Shown: positions 1-7,544, counted from the first letter of the stretch. The stretch: 11,215 nucleotides of DNA from CBFDBT01 sp965603115 (GCA_965603115.1 CBFDBT010000077.1:1-11215); one strand, 5' to 3'. Numbers and translations are program-made. Notes: generated by a model from the letters alone, not told the origin.

Positions 1-468
1 AATAGCACCAGCCGCAGCATTACGGCCGTAAATAGCGCCCTGAGGACCTTTGAAAACTTCAATTTGGGTCAGGTCAGTATATTCGCGGTTAAAAGCAGCC
101 GGGTTTGTATAAAGAACACCATCAAGAATATAAGCAAAACTATTTTCAGCGTCACGTGCACCGTTAATGCCGCGAATGTTAACCTGCGTATCACCTGTTT
201 CAGCAGCGTTTACCATAGAAACACCAGGTGTAAGCTTAATGAAATCTTCAGCGCGTTGAACGCCAGCGCTCTCAAGCACTGTTTCTGTTAGCGCAGTCAC
301 TGTACCAGGAACATCACTAAGGCTTTCAGACCTACGGCGGGCTGTGACAATAATTTCTTCAACTGTGAATGTGTCACCCTCAGTGTTATCTTGGCTATAA
401 CTTGGTACTGAACAAACTGCCAATAAACTGACGCTTGATAGCAATGTTAATCCTAAATTGTTCTTCAT
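1..468 (-). CDS. TonB-dependent outer-membrane receptor, N-terminal part (cut by window edge)
   Basis: The reading frame starts at an ATG at 466-468 and stays open to base 1, giving the first 156 residues of a protein that is normally 700 or more. Upstream is a strong ribosome site, GGAGGG, about 6 bases before the ATG. Residues 1-25 look like a Sec signal peptide, with likely cleavage after SYS (25/26). A TonB box (EEIIVTA, residues 37-43) follows. The plug domain then begins, with the motifs QVNIRGI (95-101), ILDGV (114-118) and QIEVFKGPQGAIYGRNA (135-151), all hallmarks of the family. Such receptors sit in the outer membrane and import large or scarce ligands using energy from TonB-ExbBD. 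The ligand cannot be inferred from the plug. The gene lies on the same strand just downstream of the catabolic operon and has two TTGTATACAA sites in its promoter region. It is therefore probably the uptake component of that system. Confidence 0.95.
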   Translation of the reverse strand, partial: MKNNLGLTLLSSVSLLAVCSVPSYSQDNTEGDTFTVEEIIVTARRRSESLSDVPGTVTALTETVLESAGVQRAEDFIKLTPGVSMVNAAETGDTQVNIRGINGARDAENSFAYILDGVLYTNPAAFNREYTDLTQIEVFKGPQGAIYGRNAAAGAI

Positions 469-546
469 GGTATTCCCTCCCAAGGAATGCGGGTTATACT
501 TTTGTAAATGCTCAAAACATTTATCTATTAGAAAGTAATTTATTAA

Positions 547-575
547 AGCATAATATTTGTATACAAAAAAAGCAA
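547..575 (-). promoter_or_regulatory. Candidate promoter of the TonB receptor gene
   Basis: On the minus strand a -35-like TTGCTT (570-575) is separated by 17 bases from a -10-like TATGCT (547-552). Both hexamers are moderate matches to the sigma-70 consensus. The spacer contains the operator palindrome at 557-566. Transcription would begin near 540, leaving a leader of about 70 bases before the ATG at 468. An overlapping TATTAT (a better -10 match) has no good -35 at standard spacing. Confidence 0.45.
557..566. promoter_or_regulatory. Candidate GntR operator TTGTATACAA (receptor promoter, site 1)
   Basis: A perfect 10-base palindrome, extendable to the 12-base TTTGTATACAAA at 556-567. It lies inside the -35/-10 spacer of the candidate receptor promoter, where a bound protein would block RNA polymerase. 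Short GTATAC-centred palindromes are typical of FadR/FCD-type GntR operators (established for the family). Assignment to the GntR gene at 7549-8190 is inference, based on recurrence of the motif near that gene and the caiB promoter. Confidence 0.7.
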
Positions 576-580
576 GGGAA

Positions 581-590
581 TTGTATACAA
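581..590. promoter_or_regulatory. Candidate GntR operator TTGTATACAA (receptor promoter, site 2)
   Basis: A second perfect copy of the palindrome, upstream of the candidate -35 box. Its centre is 24 bases from that of site 1. This is the only place in the window with two copies, which suggests tighter or cooperative control of the receptor gene. The same duplex also lies about 47 bases beyond the stop codon of the cysteine hydrolase gene. Confidence 0.68.
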
Positions 591-593
591 CCA

Positions 594-614
594 ATTATGA
601 GCAATTTTCATAAT
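594..614. repeat. AT-rich inverted repeat
   Basis: ATTATGA (594-600) and TCATAAT (608-614) are exact inverted arms around a 7-base loop. The repeat sits between the end of the cysteine hydrolase gene and the receptor operators. It could be a weak hairpin ending the upstream operon transcript, but it has no GC-rich stem and no T-run on the minus strand, so it does not qualify as a standard intrinsic terminator. Confidence 0.35.
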
Positions 615-636
615 AAAACTGTTCTTCTTTCACGCT

Positions 637-1233
637 TTATTCGATATCACTAATATATGCTAAAACCTCTTGAATATCAATAACATCAGCATATTTCGCG
701 TGCATATCGTGTAAGTTAGCTTCATGAGCCTGAGTATTGCGGTCCCCCACAGCCTGCTTCGGCACCACAACCGAATAATTATGTTGCAATCCATCAACAA
801 CAGAAGCGCGGACGCACCCTGATGTGGTCAAGCCTGTGATCACCAGTGAATCTACACCAATATTTTGCAGTTCTTTGCCAAGGCTTGTTTTATAAAAAGT
901 ACTGGCCCATTGTTTTTCTATAATCACTTCGCTGTCGCGTCGCCCCAGTGCAGGGTCAATTTCTATCCACGGCGATGATGGGACCAGTAGGTTTAAGGCT
1001 GGTACGCGCTTTCTAAAAACACTGGCCTGTTCCTCATTATAATAAACAGTCGTAGTGAAAAATATTGGCAGGCCTTTAGCACGAAAAGCATCAAGCAAAG
1101 TCCTATTGGCAGCGACAACATCAGCGTTATCACTGCCCAGTGGACAGGCTTCATCGGTGAAACCATTGACTATATCAACAACAATGATAGCAGGTTTTTT
1201 ACCTAGCCCAACGCTATTGCGATCTAAATCCAT
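637..1233 (-). CDS. Isochorismatase-family cysteine hydrolase, N-carbamoylsarcosine amidase-like
   Basis: This is a 198-residue cytosolic hydrolase of the isochorismatase-like superfamily. Numbered from the ATG, the family's catalytic triad is visible: Asp20 in VVDIVNGF, Lys107 in VIIEKQWAS, and Cys140 in TGLTTSGCVRAS, preceded by the usual segment containing the cis-peptide. The SGCVRAS...VPKQAVGDR layout most resembles N-carbamoylsarcosine amidase, which releases ammonia and CO2 from a carbamoyl amine. The superfamily also includes nicotinamidase and maleamate amidohydrolase, so another terminal amide is possible. I chose the ATG at 1233 because GGAG lies 8 bases before it. A GTG two codons upstream (1239) is too close to that site. 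The gene is last in the operon, 24 bases after hyuB. Next to HyuAB, it would logically hydrolyse the ring-opened carbamoyl or half-amide product. Confidence 0.88.
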   Translation of the reverse strand: MDLDRNSVGLGKKPAIIVVDIVNGFTDEACPLGSDNADVVAANRTLLDAFRAKGLPIFFTTTVYYNEEQASVFRKRVPALNLLVPSSPWIEIDPALGRRDSEVIIEKQWASTFYKTSLGKELQNIGVDSLVITGLTTSGCVRASVVDGLQHNYSVVVPKQAVGDRNTQAHEANLHDMHAKYADVIDIQEVLAYISDIE

Positions 1234-1257
1234 AGACACCTCTCCACTCTAATTAAG

Positions 1258-3114
1258 CTACCACCTTGGCTGTATAGGTGCCTCAAGGCCTGTATCCCGC
1301 AAGCAGTTCTCACGTAAACTATCCATATCTGGCCCATAGTTAAAGATGCCCTCTGGAAGGTTTTTAGCCATTTCAGCACGTTTTTCCGTTGTAGCAGCCT
1401 CATCAACACTATAATCAGCATTAACTTTCACACCATAATTATCAAAAGCACCCTGCGTAGTAACAAGTCCGCGTTTAACTTCAAGGGCCACAAGGGGTGT
1501 TTCACGCTCAAGCGGGTTGCCCCAGCCACCACCGCCCCACGTAATGTAATCCAGTTGGTCGCCTTCAAACACCTCGATACCATCACATTTGGAAGGCAGA
1601 ACTTCTTCACTGCCATCAGCGCGACGCAAAACCTTTTTAGAACGTGCGCCCGGCTCACCACCATTTACGCCCCACGGGTATGTAAACCAACGGTCATCAT
1701 GGATAGAAATAATACCGGAATTGAGGAATTCATAGGTCATGAGGATGCCGTTGCCGCCGCGGAAGAAACCAGCGCCACCGCTATCAGCGATAGATGTATA
1801 ATTAGTAATCCTCATCGGGAAGTAACGCTCAAGGAATTCATTGGGCACATTGGTAAAGCCCGGCCACAGTGAGTGACCATCAGGACCATCACCAAATGGA
1901 CGGCCTGGGATACCACCAAAGCCAATTTGGAAAAGCTGGAACCATTCCCCTGAGTCTTTATCATTACCGGAGAACATAAGGTGTGGACTTGATGAGAAAC
2001 CAGCGGCACTCAAAAATTCTGGCTGACCCTTACCCAATAGCGCACCGAGCAAGTCGAAAATACGACCCAGCGCGTGCGTGCGGCACGAAAGTGCTGCCGG
2101 AAACTTTGGCTTAAGCATGGAGCCTTCAGGGATGCGCACATCAACAAGGTCGTAAAAACCATCATTAAACATAACCTGCGGATCGAAAACCATGATCATA
2201 TAGATACCAAAGAACATCTTGAGCATATTTTCATTGAGGTAAAAGTTGATAGAACCAGCCGCTTGCGGATCGGTGCCATCAAAATCAAGAATAACTTTAT
2301 CGCCTTCGCGCCACATTGTGCACTTGAGCTTATAAGGACCATATCCACGACCGTCATCACAGACAAAGTCTTCAAAACTAACTTTATCCTCGCCGATCGC
2401 AGTACTCATCAAATGACCCATCGCGCGCTTGTTACGGGCGAGCAGACTATCGGTTGATGAAATAAAGACTTCTTCACCGAAGCGTTCACAAATCTCTAGG
2501 ATACGCTTTTCAGCAACACGGCAACTGGCAATAATGGCATGCAAGTCAGCGCGGCACCACTCGGGCATACGCACTTGGTGCATAACCAAGTTTAAAATAT
2601 CTTCCTGCAGAACATCTTTTTTATAAAGTTTGATCGGTGGGATGCGGATACCTTCTTCGAAAACACTTGTCGCATCGGTTGGCAAACTTCCCGGAACCTT
2701 GCCGCCAATATCTGTCTGGTGACCAAACATACTGGCCCAAGAAACCAGACGACCCTTGTTGAAAATCGGCCTGATGATGAGCCAATCGTTATTATGGCTG
2801 ACAGCGCCCTCACATGAGTATGGGTCTGAAAGCCAGATGATATCACCCTCTTCAATATCGCCATCATAGCCGCGCATAAAGCCATCAATGAAGCTACCGA
2901 ACTGACCGACAATCATTTTGCCTTGATAGTCGGCAATTAAAGGAAAGGCGTCGCCCTGTTCGCGAATACCCGGGCTCATCGCTGTGCGAAACAGCGTTGC
3001 ATCCATTTCTTCACGTGCGTTTCTGAGTGCATTTTCAATAATATCAAGGGATATAGTATCAACCTCAACTTTGTTGAAGGGTGCTGAATTACTCTGTATA
3101 ATAGTTGCTGACAT
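1258..3114 (-). CDS. hyuB: Hydantoinase B / oxoprolinase-family subunit (HyuB-like)
   Basis: This 618-residue protein belongs to the HyuB family, the partner subunit of ATP-dependent N-methylhydantoinase, caprolactamase, and acetone and acetophenone carboxylases. The N terminus has the family opening (residues 18-52, TAMSPGIRE at 44-52). His107, Asp110 (SHNND) and His132 (GHQTDIGG) have the H-x2-D...H spacing of +3 and +25 that I recall for the metal ligands of acetone carboxylase. DFDGTDPQAAGSIN (277-290), GGAGFFRGGNG (446-456) and the glycine-rich ITWGGGGWGNP (524-534) follow. The last roughly 50 residues extend past the common core. The start ATG has AGGGAG 7 bases upstream, and hyuA ends only 18 bases before it, so the two subunits are surely co-translated. 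No acetone-carboxylase gamma subunit is present, which favours amide or ring hydrolysis over carboxylation. The exact substrate is unknown. Confidence 0.93.
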   Translation of the reverse strand: MSATIIQSNSAPFNKVEVDTISLDIIENALRNAREEMDATLFRTAMSPGIREQGDAFPLIADYQGKMIVGQFGSFIDGFMRGYDGDIEEGDIIWLSDPYSCEGAVSHNNDWLIIRPIFNKGRLVSWASMFGHQTDIGGKVPGSLPTDATSVFEEGIRIPPIKLYKKDVLQEDILNLVMHQVRMPEWCRADLHAIIASCRVAEKRILEICERFGEEVFISSTDSLLARNKRAMGHLMSTAIGEDKVSFEDFVCDDGRGYGPYKLKCTMWREGDKVILDFDGTDPQAAGSINFYLNENMLKMFFGIYMIMVFDPQVMFNDGFYDLVDVRIPEGSMLKPKFPAALSCRTHALGRIFDLLGALLGKGQPEFLSAAGFSSSPHLMFSGNDKDSGEWFQLFQIGFGGIPGRPFGDGPDGHSLWPGFTNVPNEFLERYFPMRITNYTSIADSGGAGFFRGGNGILMTYEFLNSGIISIHDDRWFTYPWGVNGGEPGARSKKVLRRADGSEEVLPSKCDGIEVFEGDQLDYITWGGGGWGNPLERETPLVALEVKRGLVTTQGAFDNYGVKVNADYSVDEAATTEKRAEMAKNLPEGIFNYGPDMDSLRENCLRDTGLEAPIQPRW

Positions 3115-3132
3115 TTGATTGCTCCCTAAATC

Positions 3133-5187
3133 TTAAGCTGTTGGGTTAATGATAATGTTACCGTATGTATCTACTTCACCAATATGGTTTGGAAGAATAA
3201 CAGCGGTGGAGTCCATCTCAATTGCGATACAAGGACCGGCCATTTTATCACCGGCTTCAAGCTTTGAACGATCATATATAACCGCTGGCTGCTCAGCGCC
3301 TTCAACCCACATTGTATGATCGCGTATTTTCGCTTGGTCCGGATTACCGTCTCCCTTGGTCAAGGCTTGCGCTGGCATTTTAGCCCCTTGGCCAATAGCC
3401 ACAGCGCGCAGGTTCACAATTTCATGTTCAACATCAAGATTGAATGTGAAAAGACGCTCATGCTCGGCGTTAAAGGCTTCAATAAGCTCGCTTATGCCAT
3501 TGCCTGCTTTAAACTTTTCAAGGTCCAGCGGCATATCAACCTCAAAACCCTGTCCTTTATAGCGAATGCCGCCTTCAAAAAGCAGCGTTTGCTTGTCACG
3601 GGACACTCCTTCTTCTTCAAGTTCTTTTGCCACAGTTTCCAGCATATCATCAAGCCACTGCGCCACTTCACCATCAGTGGTTTGTCTTACAGAGCGGTTG
3701 AATGAGCGCGCATGCTCATAACGCATTTGCGTTGTAGCATCACCCGCAGCACATAGAACCCCCGGGCTTATTGGCACAATAACTGGATAACTACCCATCA
3801 GCTTACCTACAGCATTAGAATGCAGAGAGCCGGCACCACCAAAACCCATAAGAGCAAAGTCACGCGGATCATAGCCTTGCTGAACCGATACGAGGCGAAG
3901 AGCGCCATACATATTCTCGTTTGCAATATCAATGATACCTTGCGCTGCTTGCTGAATAGTCACATCAAGGGCATCGGATATGGTTTTAACCGCTTTGGTC
4001 GAGGCATCTTTATCAAGCTTGAAAGACCCACCGAGCAGCGACTCTGGCAGATTGCCAAGTACAACATGCGCATCGGTCACAGTTGGCAGTTCGCCACCTT
4101 TTCCGTACGCAGCTGGTCCCGGCACTGCACCAGCACTTTCAGGGCCTACACGAAGTGCGCCCGTTAGTTCCGGAACGTGGGCAATAGAACCACCACCCGC
4201 ACCAACTGTCTTCACATCAAGGGAAGAAGCGCGCACCGTGAGGTGACCAACCGATGTTTCACGGCGTAGTCGCGGTTCACCATTTTCAATCAGCGCCACA
4301 TCGGTGGATGTGCCACCAACATCAAGCGTAAGAATATTTTTTGCCTCAGTATGTTCAGTAACCCAAAGAGCGCCAGTAACACCACCAGCGGGACCTGACA
4401 TAAGCAAATTAACCGGTGTATTTTCTGCTTTTTCGGAACCCATCAATCCACCATCAGAGCGCAGCAAGTTAATACGGCCTGTCATGCCAAGCTCGCGCAA
4501 TTTATTACGTAGATTAGAGACATACATAGCCATAACAGGTCGCACAAGTGAGTTTGCAACCGACGTTAAGGCACGCTCATATTCTTGCATTTCGGGTAAA
4601 ATTTCATGACTGAGAGAAACCGGGATATCAGGGAAAACCTCACGAGCTATCTTACCGACGGCAACTTCGTGACGACCATCAACATAAGAGTTTACAAGGC
4701 AAATTGTCAGGGCCTCAATACCCTCAGTCTTTAATCTCTCGATTGCTTTTCTCGCACCGGCTTCATCAAGCTCGACTATAGTTTCACCCTTTGCACTCAT
4801 GCGCTCAGGAACTTCAACTGTACATTCAAGAGCTGCAAGCGGCTCGGGCTTTGGCCATGTAATCCAAGCGGCCAGACCACCCGGGACAAGAGAGCGCGCA
4901 ACTTGCAGAACCTGACGGTACCCTTCGGTCACTATCAGTCCGGTTTTGGCGCCTTTACCTTCAAGCACAGCGTTGGTAGCGACGGTAGTTCCATGCAGGA
5001 ACTGCTCAATATCACTTGGAGAAATTTCAGCTTTCTCACAAATAGCAACGGTTCCATTTATGACCGCGATTGATGGGTCTTGTGGCGTGCTTGGCACTTT
5101 ATCGCGCCATGTTTGCCCTGTTGTTTCCTCAATCAATAGCAGGTCGGTAAAAGTACCTCCTACATCAACTCCTAAACGATACGCCAT
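3133..5187 (-). CDS. hyuA: Hydantoinase A / oxoprolinase-family ATP-binding subunit (HyuA-like)
   Basis: This 684-residue protein is of normal length for HyuA, the ATP-dependent subunit of the hydantoinase/oxoprolinase family. It carries the actin-like (ASKHA) nucleotide-binding motifs: DVGGTFTD at 8-15, HGTTVATNAVLE at 65-76, MSGPAGGV at 263-270, DVGGTSTD at 289-296, GAGGGSIA at 329-336 and GFGGAGSLH at 448-456. In characterised relatives ATP phosphorylates the substrate carbonyl so that the ring can open (N-methylhydantoin, 5-oxoproline, caprolactam) or a ketone can be carboxylated. The start ATG follows AGAGGAG by about 10 bases, a slightly long spacing. It is the second gene of the operon. 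The 99 bases separating it from the lyase gene show no promoter or operator I would defend. All motifs are intact and nothing suggests a broken gene. Confidence 0.95.
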   Translation of the reverse strand: MAYRLGVDVGGTFTDLLLIEETTGQTWRDKVPSTPQDPSIAVINGTVAICEKAEISPSDIEQFLHGTTVATNAVLEGKGAKTGLIVTEGYRQVLQVARSLVPGGLAAWITWPKPEPLAALECTVEVPERMSAKGETIVELDEAGARKAIERLKTEGIEALTICLVNSYVDGRHEVAVGKIAREVFPDIPVSLSHEILPEMQEYERALTSVANSLVRPVMAMYVSNLRNKLRELGMTGRINLLRSDGGLMGSEKAENTPVNLLMSGPAGGVTGALWVTEHTEAKNILTLDVGGTSTDVALIENGEPRLRRETSVGHLTVRASSLDVKTVGAGGGSIAHVPELTGALRVGPESAGAVPGPAAYGKGGELPTVTDAHVVLGNLPESLLGGSFKLDKDASTKAVKTISDALDVTIQQAAQGIIDIANENMYGALRLVSVQQGYDPRDFALMGFGGAGSLHSNAVGKLMGSYPVIVPISPGVLCAAGDATTQMRYEHARSFNRSVRQTTDGEVAQWLDDMLETVAKELEEEGVSRDKQTLLFEGGIRYKGQGFEVDMPLDLEKFKAGNGISELIEAFNAEHERLFTFNLDVEHEIVNLRAVAIGQGAKMPAQALTKGDGNPDQAKIRDHTMWVEGAEQPAVIYDRSKLEAGDKMAGPCIAIEMDSTAVILPNHIGEVDTYGNIIINPTA

Positions 5188-5286
5188 TGCAATCCATCTC
5201 CTCTTTTTCTTCCAAGTGCTGATTTCAGCTACCTCGATATCTTTAATCTAACTATTTTATAAATCTGAAACTCAATCATCATATGG

Positions 5287-6168
5287 TTAAGCAGCATTAC
5301 CTTTAGGAAAGCCTCCAGCCTTACTAACCATAGCAGGCGTTAGCCGACCGAGTGCTGGCTCCAAGCTCTCTGACAGGGCAATTAACATGTACAGCAAATC
5401 CTCGGTACCAATATTTCCCGTTGCGTTGGGTGCAAATGGGCACCCACCCAATCCGCCGACTGACGAATCAAAAATTCTAACGCCAGCCTGATACGCCGCC
5501 CAAGCATTCGCAATCCCTGTATTGCGCGTATTATGAAAATGGCCGCGGAAATTCATTTCGGGTAGAGCATCACGGAGTGAGGCGAATAAGTCAAACACCT
5601 GTGCAGGCGTGCCAACGCCTATCGTATCAGCAATAGCTATCTCATGGGGGCCTGACTCAGCAACTGACTTTGCCATATCAATCACAACCGATGAGTCAAT
5701 CTCTCCCTCAAAAGGACAGCCAAAAGCTGCCGAGAGCGTAACCTGTGCTTTCAGCCCATCACGGTTGGCAAGCTTGATAATATCTTTAGCTATTTCAACC
5801 GATTCTTCTCGGGTTTGACCCTGATTTTTCTGAGCAAATGTATTGGACGCTATAGCCACACAGCCTACTTCGTCTATACCGCGCCTGCCATCTTCTTTGG
5901 TCGCCAGTCCGCGCATATAACCGCGCTTGTTAAGAACCAAGCCTATATATGTTGTATCATCACGATCCGGCAGGGCCGCAATCACTGCCTCAGCATCTGC
6001 CATTTGCGGCACGCGTGTGGGGTGAACAAAGCTTGCAACTTCAAGGCGGCGAACTCCCGCATCAATAGCACCGTTGATCAGCTGTACTTTTTGATCAGTG
6101 GAAAAAATGACCTTTTCATTTTGTAAGCCATCACGTGCACTAACCTCAATAATTTCAACGCTCTTCAT
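5287..6168 (-). CDS. Hydroxymethylglutaryl-CoA lyase-family enzyme
   Basis: This is a 293-residue DRE-TIM metallolyase, close to the usual length of about 300. It matches HMG-CoA lyase, which splits 3-hydroxy-3-methylglutaryl-CoA into acetyl-CoA and acetoacetate. Visible active-site residues are Arg12 and Asp13 (ARDGLQNE), Glu43 (LEVASF), metal ligands His210 and His212 (GHFHNT), Cys243 in the signature SSVGGLGGCPFAPNATGN (235-252) and Asn252. These correspond to human R41, D42, E72, H233, H235, C266 and N275 at constant offsets. It is the first gene of the minus-strand operon, reading away from the CoA-transferase gene. The ribosome site is modest (AAGGTG about 8 bases before the ATG). Leucine degradation is the usual role, but no methylcrotonyl-CoA carboxylase gene is here. 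In this setting it more likely cleaves a branched 3-hydroxyacyl-CoA made with the neighbouring CoA-transferase; HMG-CoA itself or a citramalyl-CoA-like analogue are options. Confidence 0.9.
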   Translation of the reverse strand: MKSVEIIEVSARDGLQNEKVIFSTDQKVQLINGAIDAGVRRLEVASFVHPTRVPQMADAEAVIAALPDRDDTTYIGLVLNKRGYMRGLATKEDGRRGIDEVGCVAIASNTFAQKNQGQTREESVEIAKDIIKLANRDGLKAQVTLSAAFGCPFEGEIDSSVVIDMAKSVAESGPHEIAIADTIGVGTPAQVFDLFASLRDALPEMNFRGHFHNTRNTGIANAWAAYQAGVRIFDSSVGGLGGCPFAPNATGNIGTEDLLYMLIALSESLEPALGRLTPAMVSKAGGFPKGNAA

Positions 6169-6230
6169 TACCTTAGCACCTTATCTACATGCAAATTATT
6201 ATGTGGCCATCTTTGAGCGCACACCTACAA

Positions 6231-6243
6231 TGTACAGTGCACA
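6231..6243. promoter_or_regulatory. Imperfect palindrome near a possible lyase-operon promoter
   Basis: TGTACAGTGCACA is symmetric at 10 of 13 positions (the centre base cannot match itself) and is built from the overlapping-style palindromes TGTACA and GTGCAC. On the minus strand it directly follows a -10-like TATATT (6243-6248), so it would span the transcription start of the lyase operon. No convincing -35 lies at standard distance from that box. It may be a diverged second operator or the site of another regulator. Confidence 0.3.
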
Positions 6244-6289
6244 ATATACCTAACTTATGAATAATTAATTTAAATATTGCCACATCATA

Positions 6290-6317
6290 TTGACTTTGTA
6301 TACAATTAAGTTACATT
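6290..6317 (+). promoter_or_regulatory. Candidate caiB promoter with operator in its spacer
   Basis: TTGACT (6290-6295, five of six to the -35 consensus) is followed after 16 bases by TACATT (6312-6317, four of six to the -10 consensus). The palindrome at 6296-6305 begins immediately after the -35 box and fills most of the spacer. The expected start is near 6324, giving a leader of about 24 bases before the GTG at 6348. Confidence 0.6.
6296..6305. promoter_or_regulatory. Candidate GntR operator TTGTATACAA (divergent control region)
   Basis: A perfect copy of the palindrome inside the 179-base region between the divergently read lyase operon and caiB. It lies within the caiB promoter spacer. 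It is also just upstream of a minus-strand TATGAT (6284-6289) that could serve as a -10 for the lyase operon, although no good -35 accompanies that box. One bound repressor could therefore shut both directions. Confidence 0.7.
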
Positions 6318-6347
6318 GACCCTAGATTTTATTCAAGGAGACTTCTT

Positions 6348-7544
6348 GTGACCACTTCAAGCCCTTTTGGTGCCTTAAAAGGCTTACGCATGATTGAACT
6401 AGGTCAGCTGATTGCTGGACCCTTTTGCGGACAGCTCATGGCTGACCACGGTGCAGAAGTAATTAAAGTTGAAGCTCCCGACCGTGAAGACCCTATGCGC
6501 AAATGGGGGCAAAGCGCTCCGCTTTGGTGGCCTGTGGTTTCACGAAACAAAAAATGCATCACTCTTAATCTCCGTGTAAAAGAAGGCCAGGACTTGTTAA
6601 AAGAGCTTGTTCGTGAGAGCGACTTTGTACTTGAAAACTTTCGACCCGGCACTATGGAAAAATGGGGTCTGGGCTATGACGAGCTAAAGAAAATCAACCC
6701 GCGTATTATTATGATTAGAGTATCTGGTTATGGCCAGACCGGACCCGACTCAACCAAAGCTGGGTATGGTTCTATCGGTGAAGCCATGGGCGGCATGCGA
6801 AACCTTGCTGGCGACCCTTCCAATCCCCCTAGCCGCGTTGGGCTTTCCATCGGAGACAGTTTGGCAGCCACCTATGCAACAGTTGGCGCTTTAATGGCGC
6901 TTCGGCACCGCGAACAAACTGGCGAAGGCCAAGTCGTAGATAGTTCCATATACGAAAGTGTACTGGCCATGATGGAATCGGTAGTTCCCGAATATACACA
7001 AGAAGGTTATGTTCGCGAACGCACAGGGTCTGTATTACCCAAAATCTCCCCGTCAAACGCGTACCCTTCTCTAGACGGAGATATTTTAATCGCAGCCAAC
7101 CAAGATAGCGTATATGGCCGCTTATGTGAGGCAATGGGTCGCCCAGAAATGGCAACAGACCCACGCTATATTGACCATCATGCCCGCGGCGAACATCAGG
7201 AAGAATTGGACGACATTATCGCTGACTGGACACGCACAATGACCTCAGCAGATATTCAGGCCTTGATGGACAAACACGGCGTACCAGCAGGTAAAATATT
7301 CAAAGCCCCTGATATGATCGATAATCCGCAATTTATAGCCAGAGACTCTATCGTAAAGGTCGATCACCCTCATTATGATAAATTATACATGCAAAATGTA
7401 TCCCCAAAGCTATCCAAGTCACCGGGCGCAATAAAATGGGCAGGCCCTGTAGAGATGGGACAGCACAACAGTGAAGTTTATGGTGATATTTTAGGCAAGT
7501 CGGCAGACAATATGGACAAGCTGCACAAAGACGGCATCATCTAG
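6348..7544 (+). CDS. CaiB/BaiF family (class III) CoA-transferase
   Basis: This is a 398-residue cytosolic enzyme of the formyl-CoA transferase/CaiB family, which moves CoA from a donor thioester (often succinyl-CoA) to a carboxylic acid through an aspartyl-CoA anhydride. The N-terminal motif GLRMIELGQLIAGPFCGQ (12-29), then GAEVIKVEAPD (35-45), NKKCITLNL (67-75) and ENFRPGTMEKWGLGYD (96-111) are typical. Asp170 in VGLSIGD (164-170) is in the place of the catalytic Asp169 of formyl-CoA transferase. GEGQVVDSSIYESV follows. The start is GTG, chosen because AAGGAG (6335-6340) lies exactly 7 bases before it and no better ATG exists. It is read divergently from the lyase operon and shares its control region. 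It probably makes the CoA thioester of the acid released by HyuAB and the amidohydrolase. The acceptor acid cannot be told from sequence. Confidence 0.93.
   Translation: MTTSSPFGALKGLRMIELGQLIAGPFCGQLMADHGAEVIKVEAPDREDPMRKWGQSAPLWWPVVSRNKKCITLNLRVKEGQDLLKELVRESDFVLENFRPGTMEKWGLGYDELKKINPRIIMIRVSGYGQTGPDSTKAGYGSIGEAMGGMRNLAGDPSNPPSRVGLSIGDSLAATYATVGALMALRHREQTGEGQVVDSSIYESVLAMMESVVPEYTQEGYVRERTGSVLPKISPSNAYPSLDGDILIAANQDSVYGRLCEAMGRPEMATDPRYIDHHARGEHQEELDDIIADWTRTMTSADIQALMDKHGVPAGKIFKAPDMIDNPQFIARDSIVKVDHPHYDKLYMQNVSPKLSKSPGAIKWAGPVEMGQHNSEVYGDILGKSADNMDKLHKDGII

Noticed and set aside
16..19. Cys19 of the receptor signal peptide (LLAVC) as a lipoprotein site
   Set aside because: Valine before the cysteine is a poor lipobox residue, and TonB receptors normally carry an ordinary cleavable signal peptide; SYS at 23-25 gives a better cleavage site.
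104..113. TTTGTATAAA in the receptor coding sequence as another operator copy
   Set aside because: It lacks the right half of the palindrome and lies within codons.
435..653. Plus-strand open frame across the receptor promoter as a small gene
   Set aside because: It overlaps the receptor start, both operators and the end of the hydrolase gene, has no convincing ribosome site and encodes no recognisable protein.
2074..2457. Long open frame on the plus strand opposite hyuB as a gene
   Set aside because: It lies wholly opposite a well-supported gene, lacks recognisable motifs, and similar frames occur opposite the other genes; codon structure of the minus-strand gene explains it.
637..5187. 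Assignment of the operon as a creatinine/N-methylhydantoin pathway
   Set aside because: HyuAB plus a carbamoylsarcosine amidase-like enzyme fits, but there is no creatinine deaminase or sarcosine oxidase gene here, and the lyase and CoA-transferase are unexplained by that route.
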